Made by a program: the position numbers and the translations under genes. This document shows, piece after piece, positions 22,353 to 33,560 of a stretch of DNA of 64,000 bases. The notes under the pieces were generated by a model. It worked only from the letters and a program-made list of their open reading frames with translations, was not told the origin of the DNA and did no database searches. Position 1 is the first letter of the stretch. Each line of letters opens with the position of its first letter. This stretch comes from Desmodus rotundus. Its lineage: Eukaryota; Chordata; Mammalia; Chiroptera; Phyllostomidae. Location: positions 10,035,199 to 10,099,198 of the forward strand of contig NC_071389.1 of assembly GCF_022682495.2 (NCBI RefSeq). The letters run 5' to 3'.

Positions 22353-22899
22353 AATCCAGCCAATCTCTAAGCTCCTCCATGCAGAAGGCCAGAATTCCCC
22401 TCCGCCCCCCTCCCCCAAGGGTGGCAGCCCGTTGAGGTTGTGTTTGCAAAGCACTTCTGGATTGTTCTGCTGGTTTCAGACATCTCAGGTGAGCTTTGCG
22501 GAGCAGGGCTCTGAGCTTGTGTGTAAGAAGCCGTGTTTACTCAAGAGCCCTGCCCTCTCCCTCACTTAACTCACCATCCCGAGCTCCCCTGAGAGGCCGC
22601 CCACTCCTGAGTCCTGCCGGCATCCCGTGAAAGCTGGGCGCACAGGCACGTGAGGAGGGCAGCGGGAAACTTCTGCCTTTTCCCAGGTGGGACCACTGGA
22701 GCTTGGAGAGGGATAGACGTTTGTGTAGGACATTTGGCAGCAAAAGGATGGAGGCTGGCTCAGCATTCCTTACAGCTGCGAAAGGCAGGGAGGGTGGGTG
22801 GAACCTGTGGAGGGGAATGAAGGCAGAATCGTCTCCATATCAAAGCGACTGCCCCAGGGGAGTCAGGTCACTGGACACAGGGGGCTGGCCTCCCCCACC

Positions 22900-23025
22900 C
22901 CCCTTACTCTGTGCCCTGACGTCTTCAATCCACACAGTGAGTCTACAGCCAGACACTGTTATTTCCTTTCTACAGATGAAGAAACCGAGGCTCATCGAAG
23001 TGATGGGTCCAAGTCCCACGGTACG
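22900..23025 (-). mobile_element. MIR SINE, minus strand
   Basis: 'CTTTCTACAGATGAAGAAAC' and CGAGGCTCATCGAAG (22967-23001) are antisense MIR core. Confidence 0.65.
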
Positions 23026-23044
23026 TCAGGAACAGAGATAGGGG

Positions 23045-23395
23045 TCTTAAAAATTGCTGTTCCTTTATTTGATATGTGCTCATTCAAACCATTTAAACAA
23101 TGGTGAAGTACATAAAATTTGATGAGACTTTCTCATCCTTCTTTCATTTCCTGCCCCCGATATTGCTTCCCACCCCAGGTAACCAATATCGTCACATATC
23201 TTTAAATATACACAAATGTATCCACACGTACAGAGAGGCACTGGGGGGACTGTGGGGGGCTCTATCCATGTTACTCCCTAGCGTTTTTCTTTAATATATT
23301 GTTTCCTTAGCCATATATTTTTTGCTTGACGATGTATTCTGTACATCGGGTCAATATGACAGACATAAGTTATTTCTTTTATAGTTTCCTAGTAG
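23045..23395 (-). mobile_element. Diverged antisense L1/HAL1 fragment
   Basis: 'CACCCCAGGTAACCAATATC' near 23170, a run of short AT words with 'ATACACAAATGTATCC', 'CATGTTACTCCC' and 'TTTCCTTAGCCATATATTTT' resemble the antisense 3' part of old L1 elements. Heavily mutated. Confidence 0.4.
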
Positions 23396-24680
23396 CCAAC
23401 AGTGCGGAGCGCGGTGGCGTCTTCGGCCAGTCCACTTTGATGCACTTCCCGGCTGTTCGAGGTTCCTGCTCTAACTACACTGAGAGCCACCCTCGGACGG
23501 CCATCCAGCGGTAATGGTGCTTTTATGTCTGAGGATCGATTCCAGGAGCGGGACTGCGGGTCAGGGGTTTTAAACATTTTATGTTTTCATAGATACCAGA
23601 GGCAGGAATTGAATCTAAATATGTCTGCCTCCGAAACACAAGAAAGACCCCGGAGAAGAGTGCGACCCCGGGATGCATCCTAGCCTGCCAGGCTCCTGCC
23701 CCCGCTGCTGGCCTGGAGCATCTTGCCTGAGGTGCAGAGATGCTGGCCTCCCACCCTGGCAGGTGCCGGTGGGTGTGGGCCGCGCCCATAACCACTTCAA
23801 AAGCTCCGCCTGATCCATCCTCGGGAGCAGCCTGTGAGGGGAAGGGAGGGAGGGTAGTCACCCCCATTTCTCAGATGGGGAGCTCATGGAGCGGTAGGGG
23901 CAGGGCCAGCCTGGGACAGAAAGGGTCAGGCTGACAGCAGAGGGCAGGCTTTATGGAAGGCTGTGTAGCTGGGAAGGTGGATGCAGGAGAATCTGAAGCA
24001 GGGCTATTGGACCAGTATTGGGGACAGGGGGATAATACTCTCTGTGCTCTCTTACGGGTAGAACTGGAGCCAGATACACGTGCCCCTGGCTCTGCGCATG
24101 GCCTGGTCCAGGTGTGGGCTCCATGCTGCCTCTCTGCCCCGCCCTCTGGGTACATGTAAGCATGCATGCTGCCGTCTGCTCCAGCTGTCGGAGGGGCTGG
24201 GGCTGGCCGCGCATAGCACCCGTTAGTGAGGTGATGGATGTGCTCTCTGCCTCAAAGAGAAGAGGTCCCGAGAGGGGGACCCTGGGAAGGGACAGCGCTG
24301 GGGCCATATACTGGGAGGGGAAGTTGGTGCCCAGCTGCCTCCTTCACCTAGTAACTGATGGATGGAGGGCAGAGGAAGGCAGGGTGGTGCTGGGGCAGGG
24401 TGGGAAGGGAGAGCCAGAATCCAAGGCTGGCAGAGGAGGCACAATTTGTCCACAAGAGCTGCTGGTCTGATAGGAAAGGCACTGCTTCTGTGCACAAGAA
24501 GTCCCCTGTTTAGTGAGGCGGGTAACAGTCCTGGCCCTTGGAGCCTTCCAGTGTTATGGAGATGACAGAAAAATATTAGGAAGCTTTGACAGTTTGCAAT
24601 CGCTGAGAAACCCTGCTTGGAAACCCTGAAAGTGGCACCTACCTCAAGGAGTGACATGCTGGGCAGTGTGATTCAGGGTG
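23396..24680. other. GC-rich non-coding stretch
   Basis: Begins with a short CpG-containing patch (23400-23510; see findings). No supported exon or full repeat. A short antisense MIR remnant is at about 23860-23900. Confidence 0.45.
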
Positions 24681-24860
24681 AAGAGCATGGGCTGTGGAGT
24701 CACATGGACTAGGTTGGAATTCCTGCCTCACGGGCGACAAGCCATGTGACCTCTCTGAGTCTATTTTCTTGCTAAACAGAGGGATATGCTTTAAGTGAGT
24801 CAAAGCACAGTGCTTGACTGTGAGCACCCAGATCATGGTAGCTACTCTAATTAGTCTTAT
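24680..24860 (+). mobile_element. MIR SINE
   Basis: 'GAGCATGGGCTGTGGAGTCA' at 24682, 'AAGCCATGTGACCTCTCTGA' at 24740, and a diverged 3' arm. Confidence 0.75.
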
Positions 24861-25394
24861 TTGGGCAGGTTTATATCAGGGCGGGCTTCCTGTAGGAGGA
24901 GAACCCTGAGGCTGGACTTTGCAGACTTGGCCTCCCTTCTAAGTGCCCGGGAGGCTCTCAGCCGCTGACGGTTTTGCAGACTTCACGGGTCTCCCTGCCT
25001 TTCCTTGCTCCTCTCTCAGGCAGCTGAGCCTAGCTGCTCAGGAGTGATGATGCGCTGAAAGCAAGCGGACAGGTTTAAAGCCTGTAACGGAACGGTGTAA
25101 CGAAGATAAAGGAGAGAGACGACGCCCGTTGGAAGGTCCAACTTACAATGGAAAAGCCATCCAGTTTGTCCTCCCCAGTCATGAATAGTTCCTGTAATTG
25201 CCACATCAATCGCTCCCGTTCACCTGCTGTGGCCATGTGCAATGCGGACAAATTGGTAGCTGGAGTCGGGCCAGGTTGGCAGAAGCTGGAGTGTTAGCAA
25301 ACCCCAGCCACAGGTGATGAGGCAACAAACAGAAACCGAGGAGGGCAGGAAGGCCAAGGGAGCTCCGAAGACTGACGAGAAAGCAAACCCCTAG

Positions 25395-25554
25395 GCCCTG
25401 GCTGGTGTGGCTCAGTGGATTAAGTGCTGGCCTGCAAACTAAAGGGTTGCCAGTTTGATTCTCAGTCAGGGCACATACCTTGGTTCTAAGCCAGGTCCCC
25501 AGTGGGGGGTGCACGAGAGGCAACCGCACATTGATGGTTTTTTTTTTTTTTTTT
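25395..25554 (+). mobile_element. Ves-type SINE, plus strand, truncated tail
   Basis: Clean head GGCCCTGGCTGGTGTGGCTC, tRNA-like A/B region (GATTAAGTGCTGGCCTGCAA; GGGTTGCCAGTTTGATTCTC), AGTCAGGGCACATACCTTGG and CGCACATTGATG, then a run of about 17 T (25538-25554) in place of the usual CT-rich tail. The Ves family is diagnostic of bats. This is the best-preserved copy in the window. Confidence 0.93.
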
Positions 25555-25894
25555 AAAGAGCTAACTGCTGCGATCTCCTTCTTTGTGACTGGGCCATCAG
25601 GCAACACTGCCCGCTCTGCCTCCATCAGCTAGCTTCTCTGGCCTTGACCTCCAGACTGCCTGACCCAAGTGACTCAGCATTCCCTCTTGTGTATTTAAAC
25701 TCCCAGCCCCCACCCTGTGTGGCCTGGGTCCCAAGGTGGAGCTGATGCATGTTGTTGGTACTGGAACAGGTGGAGCTGAGTGGAAACCAATGAGAAGTTG
25801 GAGGATCAGAGCCCCAAAGTCTGGGGTGGCAGGAGAGGGGTTTTGGCAGTGACCGGGGCTGGGAGGACACCAGGTGTACTGTTCCTCTCATTCT

Positions 25895-26085
25895 CACTTG
25901 TTGAGCAATTGCTGTGACTGGGCCACTATGCTAATTATGCAATTGTTGCATCTAGCCCTCCTGACCACCCTACTGCTGGGGGTGCCGTTGTATTCTCCGC
26001 TGCACAGGTGAGAAAGCGAGGTTCACAGAGGTTAAGTCACTTTCCCCAGATCACACAGCTACTCCACTGTGGTGCAAGCCTGGAA
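25895..26085 (-). mobile_element. MIR SINE, minus strand
   Basis: 'TTGTTGAGCAATTGCTGTGA' at 25899, then 'GGTTCACAGAGGTTAAGTCA' at 26020 and GATCACACAGCTACTCC: antisense MIR. Confidence 0.75.
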
Positions 26086-26089
26086 AATT

Positions 26090-27130
26090 CCAGTTGGTGT
26101 TCCGAGCAGGCCAGTCCTAGAGGGAAAGTGCACTGGGAGGCTGGGGCCAAAACCTCCTGGGAAGATACAGGAAGCTGGTGTTCTGTCCTCGGGCAGAGCT
26201 TGTCTGCACCTTCACCCCTTCTGTAGGTCTGGGGTAGGCATCTATGATGGAGCTTGTCTGTCTTGAAGGTCCCCAAGAAAGTGTCCCTTTCTGGTCAGGT
26301 TCATTCAAGTCACCCCCGCCTTGGCCCTGCGCCTGGCAGTGCTCCAGGTACACACAGCCCTACCAGCTCACAAAGGGGACTGGTGGCACTCGGCCACCAC
26401 CTCAGCCCCCATCCATCCCACTCTGGGTCCGTCCCCAGCAGGGTCCTCACCTGGGACCTGCCTCCTTGTTCTCGGTCTGGGACCCGATCTTGGCTTTTTT
26501 CCTTAGACTGCGCAGCTCTTGCCTTTGGCTGTGCACTCCTTCTCCACCACTGCCCACTCCCAGCCCAGCAGAACCGGTACCCTGCCCAACGCGGTACAAG
26601 GGTCTGTGCCAGGGCCCACTGGCTCCGTGTGCCTCCGAGGGTGCCTGGTCCCTGGTCTAGAGGGGTTGTCTGTCCTAGCTTTTGAATTCCACGTGGACTA
26701 GTGCAGTTACTGGAAAGGTAAAGGCAGGCATGCTGCGTGGGAGGAGGAGGAGAGAAAAACCACACAGGAGGCTGCTCCGTCCAAATCCCAGCTCCTCCGA
26801 GACAGATGCTCACAGATAAGTGGACGAAATAGCGCGAAGGTGCATAATGACACATAGTTATTTCAAAGTGATTATGTGGGATAACAGTAATTATGCCCAA
26901 GGACAGAGAAGGTCAAAGCAACTGGTCCCATGGCTCAACTCCAAGGAGCCTCTTGCCAAGGGTACGTTGCTGCATGTGGAAGGAGGGAAGGGAGGGGAGG
27001 GGAAGCGGGATTGGGAGGAGGAGAGGTGGAGAAAGGCAGGGTACAGAGCCTAGCTCCTGGCCGGGGACTCAGAGGCAGTTGCCAAAGGCTGAGCTCCTGC
27101 AGAAAGCTCAGCTGTCCGTGCACCCAGGAA
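26090..27130. other. GC-rich non-coding stretch with long chance frames
   Basis: Minus-strand 26310-26900 stays open for 196 codons, but plus-strand frames of 138 and 143 codons cover the same bases. No family resemblance, no splice pattern. Treated as non-coding. Confidence 0.5.
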
Positions 27131-28010
27131 GCACCAGCTCTGGCTGGTCCTTGGACACGGGGCGAGGGTCCTCTTTCTCTGTGATCCTTAGCCTCTGCTG
27201 TGCACACGAGCCCTTCCCTCTCGTCTTTCTGCTCATTTCCTCTCCCCTCCGTCCCTCCCTCTCTCACTGCTTCCATCATTGCCCTATCACATGCCCACAC
27301 GGTATGCATCTAATCACCTTACCATCTCTCTCCCCAGACACTTCCCGTCTCCTTCACACTCCTACCCGCCCAGTCACCCCTACCCGTCACCCTCTATCCA
27401 TATGCACTTCTCTGTCGTTCGCCGTCCCATATGCTCAACCCATGTGTCCGTCCATCACCCTTCCACATGCCCACGTTAATACTCGCCCGTGCAGGCAGTT
27501 CCACGTGCCCACTTTTTCACTGTCTACTTTTTAAAATATCTATCAACAATTACTTTATTTTTTAAAAGTGTAATCTTTGTTATATTTTTCCATTACCATG
27601 TAGTCCTCTCATACCCCCTCCCCCCAGCAATCACCACACTGTTGTCCATGTCTGTTTTTCCTTTTTGCTCAGTCCCTCCACCCATTGTCTACTTTTTACC
27701 CGCCCTTTATTATCCGCCCTTTCACCTATCCCCTATCTGACTCCCAGTCACCTGTCTCTCCCTCCTCCCCTCCCCTCCCTTCTCCTCTTCCCTTTCCTTC
27801 CCTTCCCTTCTTTCTTCAGCCCATCTATTCATCTACTCATTCTTTTATCCACCCACCTCCGTTCATGGTCCACCCATCACCCTTCCGCCCATCCACCATC
27901 CACCACTACCTGTCCACCCCTCCACCTAGCCATACTTCATGTTCACCCTTACACCTAACTACCTATCCACTCACCCATTCTTCCACCCATCCACCCTTCC
28001 TTCTTACCGC
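27130..28010. repeat. Pyrimidine-rich low-complexity region with degenerate CCAT/CCAC units
   Basis: The plus strand is strongly C+T-rich over about 900 bases, with CCCTCCGTCCCTCCCTCTCT (27245), CCCTTTCCTTCCCTTCCCTT (27790) and many CATCCACC-type words (27840-28000). It is interrupted by an L1 3' end at 27530-27695. Confidence 0.7.
27530..27695 (-). mobile_element. Bat L1 3' UTR fragment, minus strand
   Basis: 'TTTTCCATTACCATGTAGTC' (27585), then CAATCACCACACTGTTGTCC (27628) and 'TTTTTGCTCAGTCCCTCCAC' (27662) parallel the L1 3' end at 58495-58800 in this window ('CACCATGCTGTTGTCTGTG'). It is only the end of the element. Confidence 0.6.
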
Positions 28011-28239
28011 CTCTCTGCGTACCTCCTTCTGTCCATGCGAATCCATTCTGCTCCTATGCAAACCTTTAGGACGGTCAATATGCTCTGATAGGCCCACCCT
28101 CCCCTACTCTCATGAGTTTGTCTGGCTCTCCACCATGCCACCAATCTCCCCTCCTCAACCCTGATGGTTGAGATCCAACCCACTCTTCAAGCTTGATTCG
28201 GGGTATCTGTTTCAGACCAGTGTAGCATAGCAGAAAATA

Positions 28240-28460
28240 TGTGAATCTTCATCCAGAGAGATGAGTGTTGCTACTGGCTTAGCCATGCACTCGCTGCTTG
28301 ACCTTGGGAAGCGTTCTCGACTGCCGCAAGGCTTGATTTCTTCACATGTAAAAGGGGTGGGTGATACCTACTTTGTAAAATAGTGAAGGTGTTAAATGAG
28401 ATTATCTATAAGGTGCCCAGAAGCATACAAGACACCCAGGGGCTTCTCGACAAATGTCCC
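28240..28460 (+). mobile_element. MIR SINE
   Basis: 'CTCGCTGCTTGACCTTGGGA' at 28290, 'TTTCTTCACATGTAAAAGGG' at 28337 and 'TGATACCTACTTTGTAAAAT' at 28362. Confidence 0.75.
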
Positions 28461-28992
28461 ACTCCACTGAGGAGGAAATGCAAAACTAATTAAAGACCCT
28501 CCTAAACTCTCAAGGTATATAAATGAGATGGCTAGCTGGGACAGACACGATTCCTGAGGCTGACTTCCCCTGCTTCTGTTCTCTGCCTTTCATAATCTCC
28601 ACTCTAACCATTGATATACCCACCAGCAGTGTTAAAAGCAGAGACAAAGGGTGGGCAGTGTGGACTGCAGGATATGGTTAAATCAACTTCATCTCCGCAG
28701 GGGGCCCAGGATGAAACCATGGGCATCAGGCCAGCTGCTCATTAGAGACAGGAGACCAGCTCTGACATGCATAGCAATGACTCCAGACGGCCCAGGGTTG
28801 TTATTTCCAAAGGAAGCTGCATGTCTGTGAGAGAGCCCTTGAATGGAACCCATGGTCACGGAGGCCCCCTGCTGAGCTGAGCCGGGCCGCTGGACCCCAG
28901 AGGGAACGTGCCCTGAATTTTCCACCTCCTACAGGGATGCTTCCCCAGACAGGCTCAGAAAGCCCAAAGCTGGTGCTGTGTTTTGAAGTGGG

Positions 28993-29009
28993 ATTTTTTT
29001 TTTTTTTTT
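28993..29009. repeat. T homopolymer, 17 bases
   Basis: A run of T directly after GTGGGA. No SINE head is seen beside it. Confidence 0.85.
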
Positions 29010-29014
29010 GAGTG

Positions 29015-29260
29015 AAGATGGCTTTCTCTTAATTATCCGGTGGTGGAGTGGAGAATCATAAAACCATCCTTTTTGATTTGTGACCTCGCCCTAGGTTGTA
29101 ACCCAGCCACAGTATGCTGGTAAATGTTTTATAACAATCCTTCTGGGTCATTAATAAAAACAGGACCTGGTCCGTAGCATTTGCCAATTTCCATAGTGTA
29201 AATACTCCACCGTCACTGATTTCAAGCTGCCAACGTGACATCATTGAATGTAGCGTTGGG
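29015..29260. promoter_or_regulatory. Candidate conserved non-coding element
   Basis: Repeat-free block with CTTAATTATCCGG, GAGAATCATAAAACC, GGTCATTAATAAAAACAGG, and 'AACGTGACATCATTGAATG' with a CRE-like TGACATCA. Regulatory nature is inferred from texture. Confidence 0.3.
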
Positions 29261-29729
29261 AAGAGAGGTGTCGTAGCACATCATCATTGAGCCTTTTCAT
29301 CATAGAGGTACAAGAGACATAAATAACCTTAGGGGCCTAGATAGTAGGACAACGTAGTGAAATAATTATGCCGTGAGGAAGTTTGAGTATTTATTACCTC
29401 TGTTTTTAATGTGATTTATTTAATGGCAAGTTTTATACTTTATTTATTTTTTTTAGTAGTGGCCATAGTCACCACTGGCTCATAAAATTCCTGAAAAATG
29501 TAACAATGGCTCTCATGAGCCTTTGTGAGCCGGCTGCACTTACTGTGGTTCAGCTGAATTTGCTTTTCCCCAGCACTCCCAACTCCACGCGGGTGGGGAG
29601 AGCACCATGCAAAGTGTGAGCTGGAGAAGTGAAGGAAACCACCTTGGCCTGGAGCTTGTGCCGGGTTCATGAGGGACAGGTGGGGAAATGTGATTTTCTG
29701 CATCATTCACTTGAGAGGCAGGTGGTAGA

Positions 29730-29850
29730 ACAGGCTGTGGCCTCCACTAGACCTGGGTTTAAAATCAGGTTTTACCATTTAATAGCAGTGTGTCTTTGGG
29801 CAAGTTACTCAACCTCTCTGAGCCTCTTGGGTTGATTAAGTTATTAATTC
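29730..29850 (+). mobile_element. MIR SINE fragment
   Basis: 'TAGACCTGGGTTTAAAATCA', 'TTGGGCAAGTTACTCAACCT' then CTCTGAGCCTCTTGG (29749-29831). Confidence 0.8.
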
Positions 29851-29918
29851 AGTGAATACTTATTGAGCGCTTGATATACACCAGGTACTAGAAATGAAGC
29901 AGTAAACTATCAGACAAC

Positions 29919-29930
29919 CCCCCCCCCCCG
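29919..29930. repeat. Short C homopolymer
   Basis: About 11 C between ACAA and GGGTG. Confidence 0.8.
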
Positions 29931-30239
29931 GGTGCTTATTGTTTATATTCTTACTGGACAAAGTATCCAATTGTGTGCCGTATAGTAGGTACGTGGGCTT
30001 TATTATTTATACATTATTGACATTGTTTAGATTTATTATTTAGATATTATTGTTCCCTTTACCCACAAAGTTTCAATGAGGTGACAGTGGATGGAATTTT
30101 TTTCTTCTCAAAACAAGGATATATTGCTACCAAAAGCACAATATTCTCTTTCAAAGGGGTTTGACATTTGTGGCTTTTTAAAACAGAATTTGTCTGCCTG
30201 CTCTGGTTTGGTAGGTCTTACCTCGATTTTCTATCATCT

Positions 30240-30305
30240 GCTCGTTTATCATTCATTTACCCACCTATGCATCTGCCCCTCCACCCGTCCATCCATCCGT
30301 CCAGG
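30240..30305. repeat. Degenerate CCAT/CCGT microsatellite
   Basis: 'CCTCCACCCGTCCATCCATC' then CGTCCAG: short tandem CCATN-like words. Confidence 0.65.
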
Positions 30306-30309
30306 AGAA

Positions 30310-31315
30310 ACGCATCTCCAATTCCAGAACTTCCTCCCATGTGAAGGCAGCTCAATTAGTGCAACTCTTGTCCTCTCCCCACTCTGTTCCAGGGCTGGTA
30401 GAGAGATTCGTCTCATTGGTGAACTTGGCTCATGTGGTGTGGTCCTTTCCCTTTCTTCCCTGGGGAGTGGGAATAAGTCTCATATCCCCCGAGACCTTCA
30501 CTGTCCGATACGGCGCTGCTGCCTGCGTGGGGCTGTTAGCACTGGAAACGTGGTTAGTCTGAGCTGAGACTATTAGTGTAAAACACACTCTGGACTGTGA
30601 AGAGTTGGTATGAAGAGAAAAGAGAGCAAAATATCTCAAAAATTCTTATGCTGACTTTCTATGTTATATTTTGGAGATACTGGGTTGAATAAAATATATT
30701 ATTAAATTAATTTCACTCTTTTTTTAGCATGGCTACTAAAAAATGTAAAACGACCTTTGCAGTGTGCATTACATCTATTCCTACTGGAGGGGGCTGGCCT
30801 GGATTTGGGCTTTGCTCCTGCAGTCGGGGCTGGGAGGTGGGTGGCCCGCCCTCACCCAGAGTTGTCCGTGACAAGGTGGGCTGGTCTGCTTAATTCTGGG
30901 GTTCATTGAACAGGCCCATTTACCTTTCACAGAGAGCAACATTCTGTTCTCCAAATTAGCCTTTGTCTTTAGCAAAGGTGACATGTTGGCCTCCATCTGC
31001 TGCTCCTTTGTCTTATTTCCCAGTGCGCTCAGAACTTGGGTGGAGAAGAGGAGAACTATTTTGGGTCCTTGTATGGACCCTGTGCCATTCATCCAGACGG
31101 TACGTACCAAGCATCACTGAGTGCCGTGCCCCATGCCAGGTGCTGAGCGTGAAACGGTCCGACAATTTAACATCTTGTCTGGCCTCAAAGCTGGGCCGAG
31201 ACTTAAAATGATTACCATGCTGGGAAAATTCACATGTACACAGAGACCCCAGAATTTGCTTCTGGTCCCAGGGAGTCCCCTGGATTTCTGAATGGACATG
31301 CAAGGGCCTTCTGAG
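30310..31315. other. Non-coding stretch without recognised gene
   Basis: Short open frames on both strands only. AT-rich part 30640-30760 has no clear repeat family. Confidence 0.5.
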
Positions 31316-31319
31316 GGTC

Positions 31320-31565
31320 CTCGGACCCTAATGAAAAAGTCTTGTTTAGGGCAGGGTCTTTCTGCCTCAGTATAATTGACATCTGGGGTTGGATGATTCT
31401 TTCTTGTGGGGCTGTCCAGTGCCTTATAGGACATTTTAGCAGCATCCCTAGCTTCAGGAGATGCCAGTAGCATGCCCCTGGCAATGTATGACAACCAAAA
31501 GTATCTCCAGACAGTGCCAAATGTCCCCTGAGGGATGGAATTGCCTAGCTGAGGACCACTGAGCT
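31320..31565 (-). mobile_element. MER20-like hAT element, minus strand
   Basis: Read on the minus strand it starts CTCAGTGGTCCTCAGCTAGG and contains GGACATTTGGCACTGTCTGG. 'GTATGACAACCAAAAGTATC' (31487) on the plus strand is the antisense of the 'ttggttgtcac' part. Nearly the full length of the 219-base family can be followed. Confidence 0.7.
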
Positions 31566-31702
31566 GGAGTGAGCTGTGGCTGGCTAGATTCCGACTCCAG
31601 CACCATGGGCTTGTCCTCTTTCTAAATAGACGTGGGCTCTGTGGTTGCTAAGGCCGTTTCTTATTCATCCTTAGGCCCCCAGTGCCTGGCCTGGGCCCTC
31701 CT

Positions 31703-31734
31703 TGCCCCCCCCCCCGCCCCCCCCCCCCCCCCGG
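31703..31734. repeat. Long C tract
   Basis: About 30 C interrupted by one G between CTTG and GGGGCCC. The minus strand is therefore a near-continuous G run. Confidence 0.9.
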
Positions 31735-33030
31735 GGCCCACGACAGTTTTGTTGCATGGACACTGAAGGAAAGTATAGAGGTTTCCCCTTTCCCATTGGC
31801 TTGCAAAGCTCACTCCTAGGACCCAGTCCTAAATTTCCTATTAGGTCCTGAAGGGTAAGTTTAAAATAATTAAACTCACCCTGTGTTGAGACATGTCCCT
31901 CACCTTCCAAATAGAAGTCACTCCTGAGCAAGTGAAAAAAAACGTTTCTGAAGAGTCTCAATCCAGATATTCCTGGAGGTTCCACTAGCCTCTGTCTCCC
32001 TCTCCGGTGGCCAGCCGCTGGCAGTCAGATGGACACATGCGGGCAGCATGCAGACGTCCTGCCCGCACCCCATTGGCCTCTCCTCTTGACCCCTTGAGTG
32101 GCTCTGTTTCCTTTATTGCAGACCCAGGATCAGGGACTTTCCAGGACTCCTGAGAGCTCCTCCCCCACATCCACTGGGTCCCAGGAACTGGCTGACTCAG
32201 GAGTTGGGCAAGAGCTGGCTGCCTGTTGAATGAATCGAAAAGCAATCAGGCCTCTCCAAGAGCAAGCCTTGGTGTCAGAGCTGGTTCGCATCCCAGACAT
32301 CACGCTTACCTGTGATGTGATCGTGGCAAAGGGCTTCACCTCGCCAAACCCCACTCTCTCACTTGGAAAGTGGGAATGTGGGTTGATTATCTCTAAGAAC
32401 CTGCTTGCACTGACATTTGAGGGTTATTTTCAGTCCCCACAGCTGGCGTTGGCTCTCATTTTACTTTGTCCTGGTGAATTTACTTTCTGTGGGACAGGGG
32501 TTGGGACAAACATTTCCGGTTCAGCCCTAATGTCTATATTTTGAGGTTTTCAACCCAGGCTGCTTCTACCTCCTGCATCCCCTTTGTTTTAACTTGCAGG
32601 CTCAGCCAAGACCTGAGCGATGGTAGTTATTTTGTAATTGAGTATCTTATTTCATCCTCACTTTGCCTCCCCAGGCCTCAGTTTCCCCATCTGCACAATG
32701 GACATAGTAGATAGCTCCTACCTAACAGAGTGGTAATACTCATTATTTCCCCTTTGGAGATGAGGGTCCCGAAGCAGAGACAGGCCACATGCCTTGCCCA
32801 AGGTTACTCGACAGCAAATGGTTGAGCTGGGATTAAGCCCAGGTTTAATGCAGGGGCCAGAGTCCAGGTTTCACCCTCCTGGGGACATGATCTTGCAAGT
32901 GCGGAACTAACTGTGACTTTGCTCTGAGGGCACATATGCATGCAAGCCTGCAGGAGGGTCCGCAGGTAGGTGTGTCAGTGCGCTCCTGTGCACAGAAGCT
33001 CGAGGGTCTGCGTGGGCACGCCTGAGTTCA
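31735..33030. other. Non-coding stretch with old MIR remnants
   Basis: 'GCCTCAGTTTCCCCATCTGC' at 32675 marks a MIR core; 'AGCTGGGATTAAGCCCAGGT' at 32825 marks an antisense MIR end. No supported exon. Confidence 0.5.
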
Positions 33031-33034
33031 CGCC

Positions 33035-33560
33035 ACAGATGTTTGTTGAGCACCTAGGTTGTGTTAGGCACCCTATGGGAACAAAAGCACTGCCTTGTGT
33101 TGTTTCCAATCTAGCAGGAGGAGGCAGATTATAATGCCAATAATGCGTGCACTATAGTGCATGCAAGAAGGTGGGCGGTATAAGGGTGGGGGGAGAACGG
33201 AGCAGGGTAAAGAAGACCAGGAGTGAGGAAAAGGGAAGACCAATTTTAAATAGGGAAGTCAGGGTAGGTGTAACCGAGAAGGTATTATTTTAGCAAAGAC
33301 TTGGAGGTCTTTAGCAAAGACCGCGTGGCTCTTTGGGAGAAGAGTATTCCAAGCAGAGGGAACAGTCAATGCAAAGGCCCTGAGGCAGGCATGTGCTTGA
33401 TGTGTTGAGAACGCAGCAAGGAGATCAGGGGGGCTGCAGTGGAATGAGTGAGTCATAGAGGCCAGAGAAGATCAGAGAAGTGGCGAGGGTGAGATTGTGT
33501 GGGGCTCTGTGGGTCCAAGTAGGGACCTGGAGTGACTCAGAGTGAGGTGGGAGCCATTGA
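33035..33560 (+). mobile_element. Ancient interspersed repeat, family unresolved
   Basis: Starts 'GATGTTTGTTGAGCACCTAG', passes 'AGTATTCCAAGCAGAGGGAA' and 'CAGTCAATGCAAAGGCCCTG' then AGGCAGGCATGTG (33341-33394), and ends with 'GAGGTGGGAGCCATTGAGGG'. This is a very common old mammalian repeat whose name I cannot fix from memory. Confidence 0.6.

Noticed and set aside
25395..25554. tRNA gene
   Set aside because: The A/B-box-like part belongs to a Ves SINE: no complete cloverleaf or mature tRNA 3' end, and other copies are in the window.
26310..26900. 196-codon minus-strand frame
   Set aside because: Equally long frames lie on the plus strand over the same GC-rich bases. No family similarity, no splice context.
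26893..27534. 213-codon plus-strand frame
   Set aside because: Half of it runs through the pyrimidine-rich low-complexity region, giving Ser/Pro/His-rich sequence typical of chance.
27690..28164. Possible regularly spaced repeats like a CRISPR array
   Set aside because: The units are degenerate CCAT/CCAC words without constant spacers, in mammalian DNA.
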